NCBI GenBank assembly: GCA_029880625.1
Contig: JAOUOA010000052.1
Location: 1 to 10,462, forward strand
Direction of reading: 5' to 3'
Origin: Spirochaetia bacterium
Lineage (GTDB): Bacteria > Spirochaetota > Leptospiria > Leptospirales > Leptonemataceae
DNA length: 10,462 bases
Part shown: one piece after another, positions 1 to 6,805 of the stretch
How the letters are laid out: every line of letters starts with the position of its first letter
Numbering within the stretch: position 1 is the stretch's first letter
Notes under the pieces: generated by a model
The model's database searches: none
Told to the model about the DNA's origin: nothing
What the model saw: only the letters and a program-made list of their open reading frames with translations
Made by a program: the position numbers and the translations under genes

Positions 1-478
1 CAAGATTAATACTGTAAGCTGTATAGAGATTCGCATCAAGAAATGCATCATCCACGCCTTTTACAAAAACTGTTTGAGGAGTATCCCAGCAGTTTGCCCC
101 CGGACAGACATTGTCAAAAACAAGATTGAACGATGGGACCCATGCTCCGTTGGTCTGCCCCACTACTCCTTCTGCTGTATTTGTACTGGAAACAGGTATG
201 GAAACGGATGTTCCTGATGCAGGAGCTTTGCTGAGAACAACTGTAAAAGATGAAGAGGGTGCGGTCTGGTCTTCTTCCGTGACTGTAGAATAAGTAGAGA
301 GAACAACACCGGCGCCTGCAGGAGTTGGAATGACCGTTGTCGGATTTTGGGGATTATTAAAAAGAGAAGCCAGGATCAATAAATTCGCCCAGCTGTTATT
401 TGGAAAATCTTTTATACAGGAAGTACTGGAGAAAAAAATAAAAAAAGATAAAATTAAATTTACAACGGTTCGCTTCAT
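1..478 (-). CDS. Repeat-containing lipoprotein, 5' part only (paralogue of the 885-3866 gene)
   Basis: The reading frame starts at an ATG (476-478, reverse) and stays open for 159 codons to the left edge, so the C-terminus is not visible. An AGGGGGG ribosome-binding site (484-490) lies 5 nt upstream. Residues 1-21 form a lipoprotein signal: MKR, a hydrophobic stretch, then FSSTSC with the lipidated Cys at 21. After it comes the motif FPNNSWANLLILASLFNN, matching the same place in the neighbouring 993-aa lipoprotein. From about residue 58 a Calx-beta-like repeat begins (TEEDQT, VSIPVSST, PQTVFVKGVDD), closely similar to repeat 1 of the neighbour but with a CPGANCW segment (Cys 125 and 130) that the neighbour's repeat 1 lacks. 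By inference this is an outer-membrane or surface lipoprotein from tandem duplication. Whether it also ends in DUF1554 cannot be seen. Confidence 0.85.
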   Translation of the reverse strand, partial: MKRTVVNLILSFFIFFSSTSCIKDFPNNSWANLLILASLFNNPQNPTTVIPTPAGAGVVLSTYSTVTEEDQTAPSSSFTVVLSKAPASGTSVSIPVSSTNTAEGVVGQTNGAWVPSFNLVFDNVCPGANCWDTPQTVFVKGVDDAFLDANLYTAYSINL

Positions 479-483
479 CCTGA

Positions 484-490
484 CCCCCCT
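484..490 (-). promoter_or_regulatory. Ribosome-binding site of the partial lipoprotein gene
   Basis: On the minus strand AGGGGGG sits 5 nt before the ATG at 478. It is a good Shine-Dalgarno match and fixes that start. The paralogue at 3866 has no comparable site. Confidence 0.6.
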
Positions 491-518
491 GCATCAAACA
501 AATTCATCTGATATCTAT

Positions 519-547
519 ATAATGGTCGTATTCATAAAAGGAGGCAA
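519..547 (-). promoter_or_regulatory. Probable sigma-70 promoter of the partial lipoprotein gene
   Basis: On the minus strand a -35-like TTGCCT (542-547) is followed after 17 nt by a -10-like CATTAT (519-524). Transcription would begin near 512, giving a leader of roughly 35 nt. A 9-bp dyad (552-573) abuts the -35 on its upstream side. The boxes are read by eye in AT-rich DNA, so chance matches are possible. Confidence 0.35.
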
Positions 548-551
548 GAAG

Positions 552-573
552 TTTTATGATTTATATCATAAAA
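552..573. repeat. Perfect 9-bp inverted repeat (possible operator)
   Basis: TTTTATGAT (552-560) and its exact complement ATCATAAAA (565-573) are separated by TTAT. The dyad lies 4 bp upstream of the proposed -35 of the partial lipoprotein gene, a common place for a transcription-factor site. There is no T-run typical of a terminator beyond the right arm. The regulator is unknown. Confidence 0.5.
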
Positions 574-884
574 TAATATTTTTTTTTATTTTTTCTAACC
601 GAAAATCGTCTGGATTCTAAACTATAAGAACTAACAACAACTCTTTTCTAGTCAGAAAGCATTATTGCGCATGCCTTCGCATCAAACAATTCTGTCTTCG
701 CGTATTTGTTTTTTATGCCTGAGCGGATTGTATATCCGCACGAACAATCATGAAAGTTTTTTTGGTATTGCCATTACAGGAGTGAATTTCAAAATGATGC
801 ATGCTGCAGTCTTAACAGATCATACAAATAAAAACATATACAGGTTTTTCTTTATTAAGTTAAAATTTTACCCGGGAAAGGATA

Positions 885-3866
885 TTACTGTTCGGCGCAG
901 AGGATTTCAGCGGGACGGGCTACACCGCATGTAATAACGCCCCCTCCATCATTGATGGATCGTGAATCGATGGCACCGGTCCAGCCCTGGTGTGCAGAAC
1001 CTGATGTCCAGCCAAGACAGGTCCAACCTGAATAATCCCAGTTTACATCCAGACCGGTCCAGATATATTTATGATTTGTACTGGTAAATGTTGTTCCAAG
1101 AGTTCCAAAAGTAAAAATAGAATTCGCATTTGTCGTCATTAAAGATGCTCCATCATTGGCTCTCGCATATGTTGTATTGGGAGCTAAAACCCAGTCCTTA
1201 ATGTGGGTATTAAAAATAGAGATGGTTGGATATCTGGAATTCATAGAACCAAGAACACCTTTATAACCATTGATCACGCCGGGAGGAGCATTCGCCATGC
1301 AGTAATTATCAACTTCTTCTGCACCATTTGCATTGCCATTATAGGCCTGCCAGTATCCGCCGGCAAGTGCTGCATCTGAATCAAATGCTCCAGTATGTGA
1401 TCCCGTTCCAGCAATTGCATCCCTGGTTACAAACATGAATTTTTCATCTTCTATATTGGTTACCGGTATACTTATTGCGCCCTGTCCGCTGTAATTTCCG
1501 TCACCGCTTACAGCTCCGGTTGATGTTACATTAAACGTTGGATCACCCGAGGCAGGATTGGCCCGATCCATGGTTATATCCTGACGACTCAGTACAGAAA
1601 TTGTCTGCGGAATATACCAGTTGGCAGGAGTAAACGTGATTACCGCCGAAAGTGTAAAACCTGTCACCGGTATCCATAATCTCTGCTGTGCAGGAAGTGT
1701 TGCAGGAACATTATACGTAAGAACAACATTTGCTGTGGGTTTGGAATTCAAAACGACTGTAAACTCATCATTTGCCCCCGATTCGGCAACTGTTTTACCC
1801 ACAATATTTAAATATGTAATTCCTGCTGAATCGTTATCTGATGTACTTCCGGTGATATCCGTTGGATTGAGCCCGTTATAAGCTGTATCTGTACTTGTTG
1901 CAGCGGCGGTAACAATGGTCCATGCGCCTGCACCGTCGACAGAAAAATCATCGACGCCTGTAACCGTTACGGTATGGGCAGCGACATTATTCCAGTTTGT
2001 ACTGTCAAAATTAAGAACAGAAGGCGAAATAGTCGCTTCTGAAGTATCATTGCTATTTAAATTCACGGTTACGGTTCCCGTAGGTTCTGTATTCAGTATG
2101 ATGCTGAAAGTTGTTGTGGTTCCGGTTTCAGATACAGAAAAGCCGCTGGTTGCAGAATAGGTAAATCCCGCCGCTGCTTCGCTGTCCGTATTGGTTACGC
2201 TTACGGTCTGGTTGGGAAGCGGATCATAATTCGCATCGGTGGTTAGACCAGTATCAATCGCAAGATTTACATCGTAAGTAATCGGCCCGTCAGAATTGGG
2301 ATCATCCTGGGGCGTAACCGTTACTGTATGAGCGGCTGCATTATTCCAGTTTGTATTGTCGAATGTAAGAGTGGCAGGCGAAACCAGTCCCTCTGTTGAA
2401 TCGCCGGTTGTAACATTGATGACGACTGTGGTTGCAGCCTGGGGAGGCGAAGTAAGCACCACTGAAAAATTTTGAGGTACACCAAGCTCTGAAGTTCCCA
2501 GTACCGTAACCGACGGAGTAAATCCTGCAGAGTCGTTATCCACATTGTAAAAATTTACGGCTGGAAGAGCTGCAGACCCTGGAGTCAGAGCGGCATAGGC
2601 TGTATCCGTAGAAGTGGAAGAATCCAGATCGATAGTATAGGGAGTATCAATGTCTATTACAGGGGTTGCCAGGTCATCCACGCCGGTTACTGTAACCGTT
2701 TGAGGAGAATACCAGCAATTGGCTCCGGGACAGGTGTTGTTAAATGTAAGACTTGCAGGAGAAACAGTTCCTTCGGTTGTGGCGCTGCTTGCAATATCTA
2801 TTACCACATTTTTCCCAACAGCTGGAGGCGAATCAAGAACGACACCGAATTTATCTGTACCGCCGGATTCCGTTGTAAAAAGACCTGTTGTGGGAACAAT
2901 AATGACAGATGTGGAGCCCGGCGAATCATTGTCCAGATTATAGCCGACCACATCGGGCGGATTGTAGCCGCTGTAACGGGAATCGCCGCTTGTTGCAGCT
3001 CCAAGTGTAACGGTATACTGTGTAAAAGATGAAGGATCCACTCCGGTATCATCCACACCTTTTACGAATACAGTCTGGGCTGTGCTCCAGCAGTTGGCGC
3101 CTGGACATACATCATCAAAAACAAGGCTGATGGGACCGGTTACCCATCCGGAATCCAGAGGGCTGCTAATTTGACCTTCCGAAGCATTCCCTGTTATAGG
3201 TATGGTTACAGTTTGACCGGGCGCAGGAGCAGTATCCAGAACAACTGTAAAAGAATCGGAAGCAACGGTTTGTTCTTCATGAGTTACAATCGATGTCTTT
3301 GAAACAATTGCTGAAACAGGACCAAGAGTTGCTTCATTATCCAGATTGTAAGCGCTTACATTGACTGGATCGCAAGCTGTAAAAAGAGGATCGGCAGTTA
3401 CAGCAGCACCAAGATCAACTGTATAGGAAGTATATAGGCTTGCATCTAAAACCAGATCATCAACACCCTTAACAAAGACTGTCTGCGGTACATTCCAGGT
3501 TGTATCATCAAAAATTAAATTAAAACTTGCCACCCAGGTTCCGTCAGCCGGGCCCACCTGTCCTCCTTCTACCGTATCGGTGCTGGATACAGGGATGGAA
3601 ACAGTATTGCCTGCAGCCGGTGCACTTGATAAAGTCACATCAAAAGTTGACGTTGGGACAGTCTGATCTTCTTCTGTAATGATTGAATATGATGTTAGAT
3701 TTGCACATTCAGACCCACCGGAAGTTGTTGGTTGGCCTGTGTTGTTTAGAAAAGAATCCAGAAGGAGTAAATAGAGCCAGTTGTTCTCTGGAAATTTTCT
3801 AGTACAGGATGAAAAAAGAAATCCTGTTATTAGAAAAATCAGTAAATTTTGCCCAATTTTCTTCAT
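885..3866 (-). CDS. Lipoprotein with six Calx-beta-like repeats and C-terminal DUF1554 domain
   Basis: This gene encodes 993 aa from ATG at 3866. A TTG 9 nt upstream is also in frame, but the ATG gives a standard lipoprotein signal (MKK, hydrophobic core, LFSSC, Cys 21). No Shine-Dalgarno is evident. The motif FPENNWLYLLLLDSFLNN follows the lipidation site. Six degenerate repeats follow at about residues 57-179, 183-315, 320-447, 452-563, 568-680 and 683-806. Each has a 'serine/threonine-V-x-E' start, an F-x-V-V-L strand, an L-x-F-D/N-x-x-x-W segment, PQTV-x-V-x-G-V-D-D and a terminal DND-like motif, as in Calx-beta-type beta-sandwiches. Repeats 2 and 3 carry a CPGANCW segment. Residues 808-993 match DUF1554: FVTRDAIAGTG start, YKGVLGSMNSRYP, DWVLAPNTTYAR, IWTGL, CLGWTSGSAHQGWTG and a final ILCAEQ. 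It is probably anchored in the outer membrane with the repeats as a stalk. Ligand and role are unknown. Confidence 0.87.
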   Translation of the reverse strand: MKKIGQNLLIFLITGFLFSSCTRKFPENNWLYLLLLDSFLNNTGQPTTSGGSECANLTSYSIITEEDQTVPTSTFDVTLSSAPAAGNTVSIPVSSTDTVEGGQVGPADGTWVASFNLIFDDTTWNVPQTVFVKGVDDLVLDASLYTSYTVDLGAAVTADPLFTACDPVNVSAYNLDNEATLGPVSAIVSKTSIVTHEEQTVASDSFTVVLDTAPAPGQTVTIPITGNASEGQISSPLDSGWVTGPISLVFDDVCPGANCWSTAQTVFVKGVDDTGVDPSSFTQYTVTLGAATSGDSRYSGYNPPDVVGYNLDNDSPGSTSVIIVPTTGLFTTESGGTDKFGVVLDSPPAVGKNVVIDIASSATTEGTVSPASLTFNNTCPGANCWYSPQTVTVTGVDDLATPVIDIDTPYTIDLDSSTSTDTAYAALTPGSAALPAVNFYNVDNDSAGFTPSVTVLGTSELGVPQNFSVVLTSPPQAATTVVINVTTGDSTEGLVSPATLTFDNTNWNNAAAHTVTVTPQDDPNSDGPITYDVNLAIDTGLTTDANYDPLPNQTVSVTNTDSEAAAGFTYSATSGFSVSETGTTTTFSIILNTEPTGTVTVNLNSNDTSEATISPSVLNFDSTNWNNVAAHTVTVTGVDDFSVDGAGAWTIVTAAATSTDTAYNGLNPTDITGSTSDNDSAGITYLNIVGKTVAESGANDEFTVVLNSKPTANVVLTYNVPATLPAQQRLWIPVTGFTLSAVITFTPANWYIPQTISVLSRQDITMDRANPASGDPTFNVTSTGAVSGDGNYSGQGAISIPVTNIEDEKFMFVTRDAIAGTGSHTGAFDSDAALAGGYWQAYNGNANGAEEVDNYCMANAPPGVINGYKGVLGSMNSRYPTISIFNTHIKDWVLAPNTTYARANDGASLMTTNANSIFTFGTLGTTFTSTNHKYIWTGLDVNWDYSGWTCLGWTSGSAHQGWTGAIDSRSINDGGGVITCGVARPAEILCAEQ
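1449..3698 (-). repeat. Six tandem degenerate domain repeats inside the 993-aa lipoprotein gene
   Basis: The DNA encoding residues 57-806 consists of six related units of about 335-400 bp. Similarity is clear at protein level and in places at DNA level: the stretches around 1981-2010 and 2339-2368 (repeats 5 and 4) share ATTATTCCAGTTTGTA and flanking bases. Repeat 6 is the most diverged and lacks the VDD motif (it has RQDITMD). Confidence 0.75.
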
Positions 3867-3888
3867 AAAAAACAATTTGTATAAATAT

Positions 3889-3900
3889 CGGAAATTTCCG
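3889..3900. repeat. 12-bp perfect palindrome in the leader of the 993-aa lipoprotein gene
   Basis: CGGAAATTTCCG reads the same on both strands and lies 22 bp upstream of the ATG at 3866, where a ribosome-binding site would be expected nearby but none is evident. It stands out as GC-capped within AT-rich DNA. It could be a protein-binding site or chance. Confidence 0.4.
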
Positions 3901-3966
3901 GATGCTTCTGAAATTCTTCCCGAGGACCTTTAATAAACAAGTACTTTTATGTTTTTTTTCAATTTT

Positions 3967-3994
3967 TTTATATTTTTTTATATTTTTCCTGCAA
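3967..3994 (-). promoter_or_regulatory. Possible promoter of the 993-aa lipoprotein gene
   Basis: On the minus strand TTGCAG (3989-3994) is followed after 16 nt by TATAAA (3967-3972). This would start transcription near 3960 and give a leader of about 95 nt containing the CGGAAATTTCCG palindrome. The region is a run of A/T tracts, so the -10 match has low specificity. Confidence 0.28.
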
Positions 3995-4086
3995 TAAACT
4001 CCAATTAAAAAAAATAAGCAAATATAACTATATTCAGGATGTTTTTTTGTTTATTATTGTACTTTTAAAATTCAAATAAATTTCAC

Positions 4087-4143
4087 AAATCCTTTGATCA
4101 ATGAAATTACGTACACATAGTGATTTATTTTATCAAAGGATTT
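4087..4143. repeat. 12-bp perfect inverted repeat with 33-nt spacer
   Basis: AAATCCTTTGAT (4087-4098) and ATCAAAGGATTT (4132-4143) are exact reverse complements. The arms lie about 65-120 bp downstream of the dehydrogenase stop on the minus strand and are not followed by a T-run. A transcript could form a hairpin with a large loop. Alternatives are a paired protein-binding site or the ends of a small lost element. Confidence 0.5.
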
Positions 4144-4182
4144 TCAGGAACAAATCAAATCCAAAAAAGAATTCAATTGGAT

Positions 4183-4203
4183 AAAAAAGACCTGAAAATT
4201 CAG
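4183..4203 (-). terminator. Weak Rho-independent-like terminator after the acyl-CoA dehydrogenase gene
   Basis: On the minus strand, CTGA/TCAG (4192-4203) can form a short stem around ATTT, followed 3 nt later by TTTTTT (4183-4188). It lies just past the stop codon at 4207. The stem is only 4-5 bp, so termination may be partial. Confidence 0.3.
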
Positions 4204-4206
4204 AAC

Positions 4207-5382
4207 TTAACGGGATCCGGAAGCCGCTTCTTTAATCAGTCCAGCAGCAATTTCATTCCTTTGAATTTGACTGGTTCCTTCATAAATTTGAAGTATTTTT
4301 GCATCGCGAAAGTATTTTTCAGCGGGATATTCGCGGACATATCCGTAACCGCCGAGAATCTGCACTGCATCGGTTGCAACAGCCATTGCAGAATCAGCAG
4401 TGAAGCATTTTGCCATGGCAGAAAACTTTGCAGCATCTTTATGTCCTGCTTCTGCAAGTCTGGCTGCCTTGTAGGTTAAAAGGCGGCCAGCTTCAATTTT
4501 CATGGCCATATCTGCCAGCATATGCTGGATTGCCTGAAAGCTTGAAATTTTTACGCCGAACTGCTCTCTTTCACGTGCATACTGAATTGCTGTGTCGAAA
4601 GCTCCCTGAGCGGTTCCTACAGCAGAAGAAGCAACCACAGGACGTGACAGGTTTAAGGTCTTCAGAGCATGAAGAAATCCTTTATTCTCCGACATGCCGA
4701 TTAAATTTTCTTCAGGAATTTCACAGTCTTCAAATATAAGCTGGCGTGTTTCAGAGCAGCGAATACCGAGTTTTTCTTCTTTTTTCCCGAAAGAAAATCC
4801 CGGAGTATCTTTTTCTACAATAAAGCATGAAATTCCTCGGGGACCTCTATCCTTGTTTGTCATTGCAAAAACAGTATAAAAATGGGCCTGACCGCCTCCT
4901 GAAATCCATTGTTTGGTGCCGTTCAGAACATACCGGTCGCCTTTTTTAACCGCTGAAGTACGCAGAGCAGGAACATCGGAACCTGCTCCGGGTTCTGTAA
5001 GCGCAAATGCTGAAATTTTATCTCCGGATGCAAGAAGAGGCAGCCATTTTTCTTTCTGTTCTTTTGTGCCTCCCACTTCGATGGGAAGCGCGCCAAGTTT
5101 GCTCGCCAGGAGGGCTGTTTCAACGCCGAGGCATCCATAGGCAACTTCTTCAGCCATGATGACATTGGCCATCATCCCCATACCGAGGCCGCCCCATTCT
5201 TCATCGTACATGGATGCGAAAAGTCCCGCTTCTTTAAATTTTTCAAAAACACGCCAGGGGTATTCCTCTTTTTCATCAAGTTCAAGACGAAGAGGGATGA
5301 CTTCATTTTTTACGACTTCGCGTACCAGATCCCTTAAATCAACATATTCTTCGGATAAAGATAATAAAATTTCCGGCTCCAT
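4207..5382 (-). CDS. Acyl-CoA dehydrogenase
   Basis: This 391-aa FAD-dependent flavoenzyme family oxidises acyl-CoA thioesters to 2-enoyl-CoA and passes electrons to electron-transfer flavoprotein; the cytoplasm is the usual site. All three family domains are present: N-terminal helical (about 7-118), middle beta-barrel (about 126-217) and C-terminal helical (about 231-384). Signature 1 is ALTEPGAGSDVPA (127-139), with W159 in the following KQWISGGG. Signature 2 is QILGGYGY...EKYFRD (341-360). The probable catalytic base is E368 in IYEGTSQIQR, the position used in short- and medium-chain enzymes. The length is normal for the family. The start is fixed by AAGGAG (5390-5395), 7 nt upstream. It lies 4 bp behind the CorC/HlyC gene, so the two are probably co-transcribed. 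The substrate (straight-chain, branched-chain or glutaryl) cannot be decided from sequence by eye. Confidence 0.95.
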   Translation of the reverse strand: MEPEILLSLSEEYVDLRDLVREVVKNEVIPLRLELDEKEEYPWRVFEKFKEAGLFASMYDEEWGGLGMGMMANVIMAEEVAYGCLGVETALLASKLGALPIEVGGTKEQKEKWLPLLASGDKISAFALTEPGAGSDVPALRTSAVKKGDRYVLNGTKQWISGGGQAHFYTVFAMTNKDRGPRGISCFIVEKDTPGFSFGKKEEKLGIRCSETRQLIFEDCEIPEENLIGMSENKGFLHALKTLNLSRPVVASSAVGTAQGAFDTAIQYAREREQFGVKISSFQAIQHMLADMAMKIEAGRLLTYKAARLAEAGHKDAAKFSAMAKCFTADSAMAVATDAVQILGGYGYVREYPAEKYFRDAKILQIYEGTSQIQRNEIAAGLIKEAASGSR

Positions 5383-5386
5383 GGAA

Positions 5387-6721
5387 TCACTCCTTGCTGT
5401 TTTCTTCTTTCAGGACAGTTTCTTCTTTTAAAACCACTCTGAACTGTACCATTTTCTGACGTATTCTTTTTACAAGCTCAAATTCATATTTGCCGTCATC
5501 AATTTTTTCTCCCACCTCGGGAAATCTTCCCAGCTTTTCAATGATGTAGCCTGCAAGGCTTGTGTAGCCGTCTGATTCATCCAGATCCTTTTCAAATTCT
5601 TCGTTAAAATCGGAAATGGAAATGGATCCGGATACAAGATAGCTTCCGTCAGGGGTACGGATCACACGATCCGATTCATCGGATTCGCTTTCATCCTGAA
5701 TTTCACCTACAATTTCTTCCAGAATATCTTCCATTGTTAGAAGACCGGCTGTTCCTCCGAACTCATCGACAACAATGGCTATATGAATTTTTCTTTTCTG
5801 CATTTCCTGAAGGATTTTTCCGATTTTCATTGCTTCAGGAACAAAATAGGCAGGCCTTACCAGCTCTTTTAACATGAACTTGCCCTTTTTAATGGCAACC
5901 CGCATAAGATCTTTTACATGAAGAACGCCTACAATGTGATCCAGATTTTCATTAAAAACAGGCATTCTGCTGTGGTGAAAATCCATCAACATGGCAAGTT
6001 CATCCTGGCTGGCATCAACCTGAACTGCGCTGATTTCAACCCGGGGTACCATAATTTCTTTTGCAGAAGTTTCATTTACTTCAAGAACATTTTCAATGAT
6101 TTCATGTTCAATTCTTTCAAAGGTTCCTGCCTTGACGCCTTCTTCAAGAAGATGACGGATTTCATCTTCCAGAAGTTTGGTTTCACTGAAACTGGTTTGA
6201 TCCTTGAACGGTTTCAGGATGAGATTGCTAGATATAGTCAATAGACGGGTAAAAGTTGAGAAAAGAATTGAAAAAAAGTTTAACGGATAGGCGACTATCA
6301 GAGCATATCGTTCTGCATAATTTAAAGCCACTGATTTTGGAACCAGTTCTCCCAGAACCAGACTTAAATAGGAAATTGCAATGACAAGAATGGCAAGAGA
6401 AATCTCCCCTGCCATTTCCTGAATGATTTCCACCGGGATACCCTCAAATACAGGGGATAGAAGCGGCACCAACCGCACCCCTCCGTAGGCAGAGGCCAGT
6501 GATCCGATAATGGTAACCCCAATCTGCACTGTAGCAAAAAAGTTATTCGGATCCGATTTTAAGCGGGAAATAATTTTTGCCCGTCGATCTCCTTTTTCCA
6601 CACGTGCTTTGAGCTGACTGGCCCTGACAGAAATAATTGCAATTTCCGATCCGGAAAAAAAACCATTAAACAGAACCAGAATAAAAATGATTGCTATATC
6701 AAAGAAAAGAAAACTGTCCAT
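5387..6721 (-). CDS. CorC/HlyC-family membrane protein (CNNM/DUF21, CBS pair, CorC_HlyC domain)
   Basis: This 444-aa inner-membrane protein belongs to the family annotated as 'hemolysin' or CorC/CNNM, whose characterised members act in magnesium or cobalt export and tolerance. The CNNM (DUF21) domain spans about 1-190, with hydrophobic segments near 8-30, 62-85, 105-127 and 138-165 and the family motifs FFSGSEIAI (21-29) and GELVPK (124-129). CBS repeats follow at about 216-278 (IMVPRVEISAV, HSRMPVF, GVLHVKDLM) and 283-340, ending in the diagnostic VVDEFGGTAGLLTMEDILEE (317-336). The CorC_HlyC domain covers about 352-430. The length matches family members. No strong ribosome-binding site precedes the ATG; AGGATAGG lies about 11-13 nt away. 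It is the first gene of a unit with the acyl-CoA dehydrogenase. The ion transported is inferred only from the family. Confidence 0.93.
   Translation of the reverse strand: MDSFLFFDIAIIFILVLFNGFFSGSEIAIISVRASQLKARVEKGDRRAKIISRLKSDPNNFFATVQIGVTIIGSLASAYGGVRLVPLLSPVFEGIPVEIIQEMAGEISLAILVIAISYLSLVLGELVPKSVALNYAERYALIVAYPLNFFSILFSTFTRLLTISSNLILKPFKDQTSFSETKLLEDEIRHLLEEGVKAGTFERIEHEIIENVLEVNETSAKEIMVPRVEISAVQVDASQDELAMLMDFHHSRMPVFNENLDHIVGVLHVKDLMRVAIKKGKFMLKELVRPAYFVPEAMKIGKILQEMQKRKIHIAIVVDEFGGTAGLLTMEDILEEIVGEIQDESESDESDRVIRTPDGSYLVSGSISISDFNEEFEKDLDESDGYTSLAGYIIEKLGRFPEVGEKIDDGKYEFELVKRIRQKMVQFRVVLKEETVLKEENSKE
5390..5395 (-). promoter_or_regulatory. Ribosome-binding site of the acyl-CoA dehydrogenase, inside the upstream gene's end
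   Basis: AAGGAG on the minus strand forms the last codons of the CorC/HlyC gene (AAG GAG TGA) and sits 7 nt before the dehydrogenase ATG. Ribosomes ending the upstream gene would finish on this site, which suggests translational coupling. Confidence 0.7.
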
Positions 6722-6805
6722 ATATTAAGCTTGGCCTATCCTGCTATCCCGAAAAAGAAATCATCGTTGAAAAAAATCCCTTTTCTGAAATTTAAAAGCA
6801 AAAAA

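Larger units (their letters stand above)
479..884. other. 406-bp non-coding spacer between the two lipoprotein genes
   Basis: This AT-rich spacer holds the promoter, dyad and ribosome-binding site listed separately, near its left end. In its right half there is a small hairpin, GCGGAT (723-728) with ATCCGC (734-739), not followed by a T-run on either strand. A TAAAATTTTA palindrome (861-870) sits just past the stop of the 993-aa gene. I see no clear Rho-independent terminator for that gene and no convincing coding frame. Confidence 0.6.
3867..4206. other. 340-bp AT-rich spacer between acyl-CoA dehydrogenase and lipoprotein genes
   Basis: This spacer has no supported gene. It has long A/T tracts around 3950-3987 and 4007-4017, a candidate promoter, a 12-bp palindrome, a 12-bp inverted repeat and a weak terminator-like hairpin, each listed separately. 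The plus-strand open frame beginning at 4120 is antisense to the dehydrogenase gene for most of its length. Confidence 0.6.

Noticed and set aside
723..739. Hairpin GCGGAT/ATCCGC as terminator of the 993-aa lipoprotein gene
   Set aside because: The stem is 6 bp, about 145 bp past the stop codon, and on the minus strand is followed by an A-rich rather than a T-rich run.
665..840. A minus-strand frame in the 479-884 spacer that might be a decayed gene
   Set aside because: The translation reads through at least three stops in about 60 codons and I recognise no family, so there is no support beyond chance.
330..934. Plus-strand open frames at 330-620 and 665-934
   Set aside because: The first is largely antisense to the lipoprotein start and its promoter. 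The second runs into the antisense of the 993-aa gene. Neither has a ribosome-binding site or recognisable family features.
1621..3058. Several medium frames on both strands inside the repeat lipoprotein gene
   Set aside because: All overlap the well-supported 993-aa frame, which has a lipoprotein signal, repeats and a C-terminal domain. The others show no domain or translation signals.
4120..5140. Frames opposite or overlapping the acyl-CoA dehydrogenase
   Set aside because: The dehydrogenase frame carries both family signatures and a well-placed ribosome-binding site; the others are shadows.
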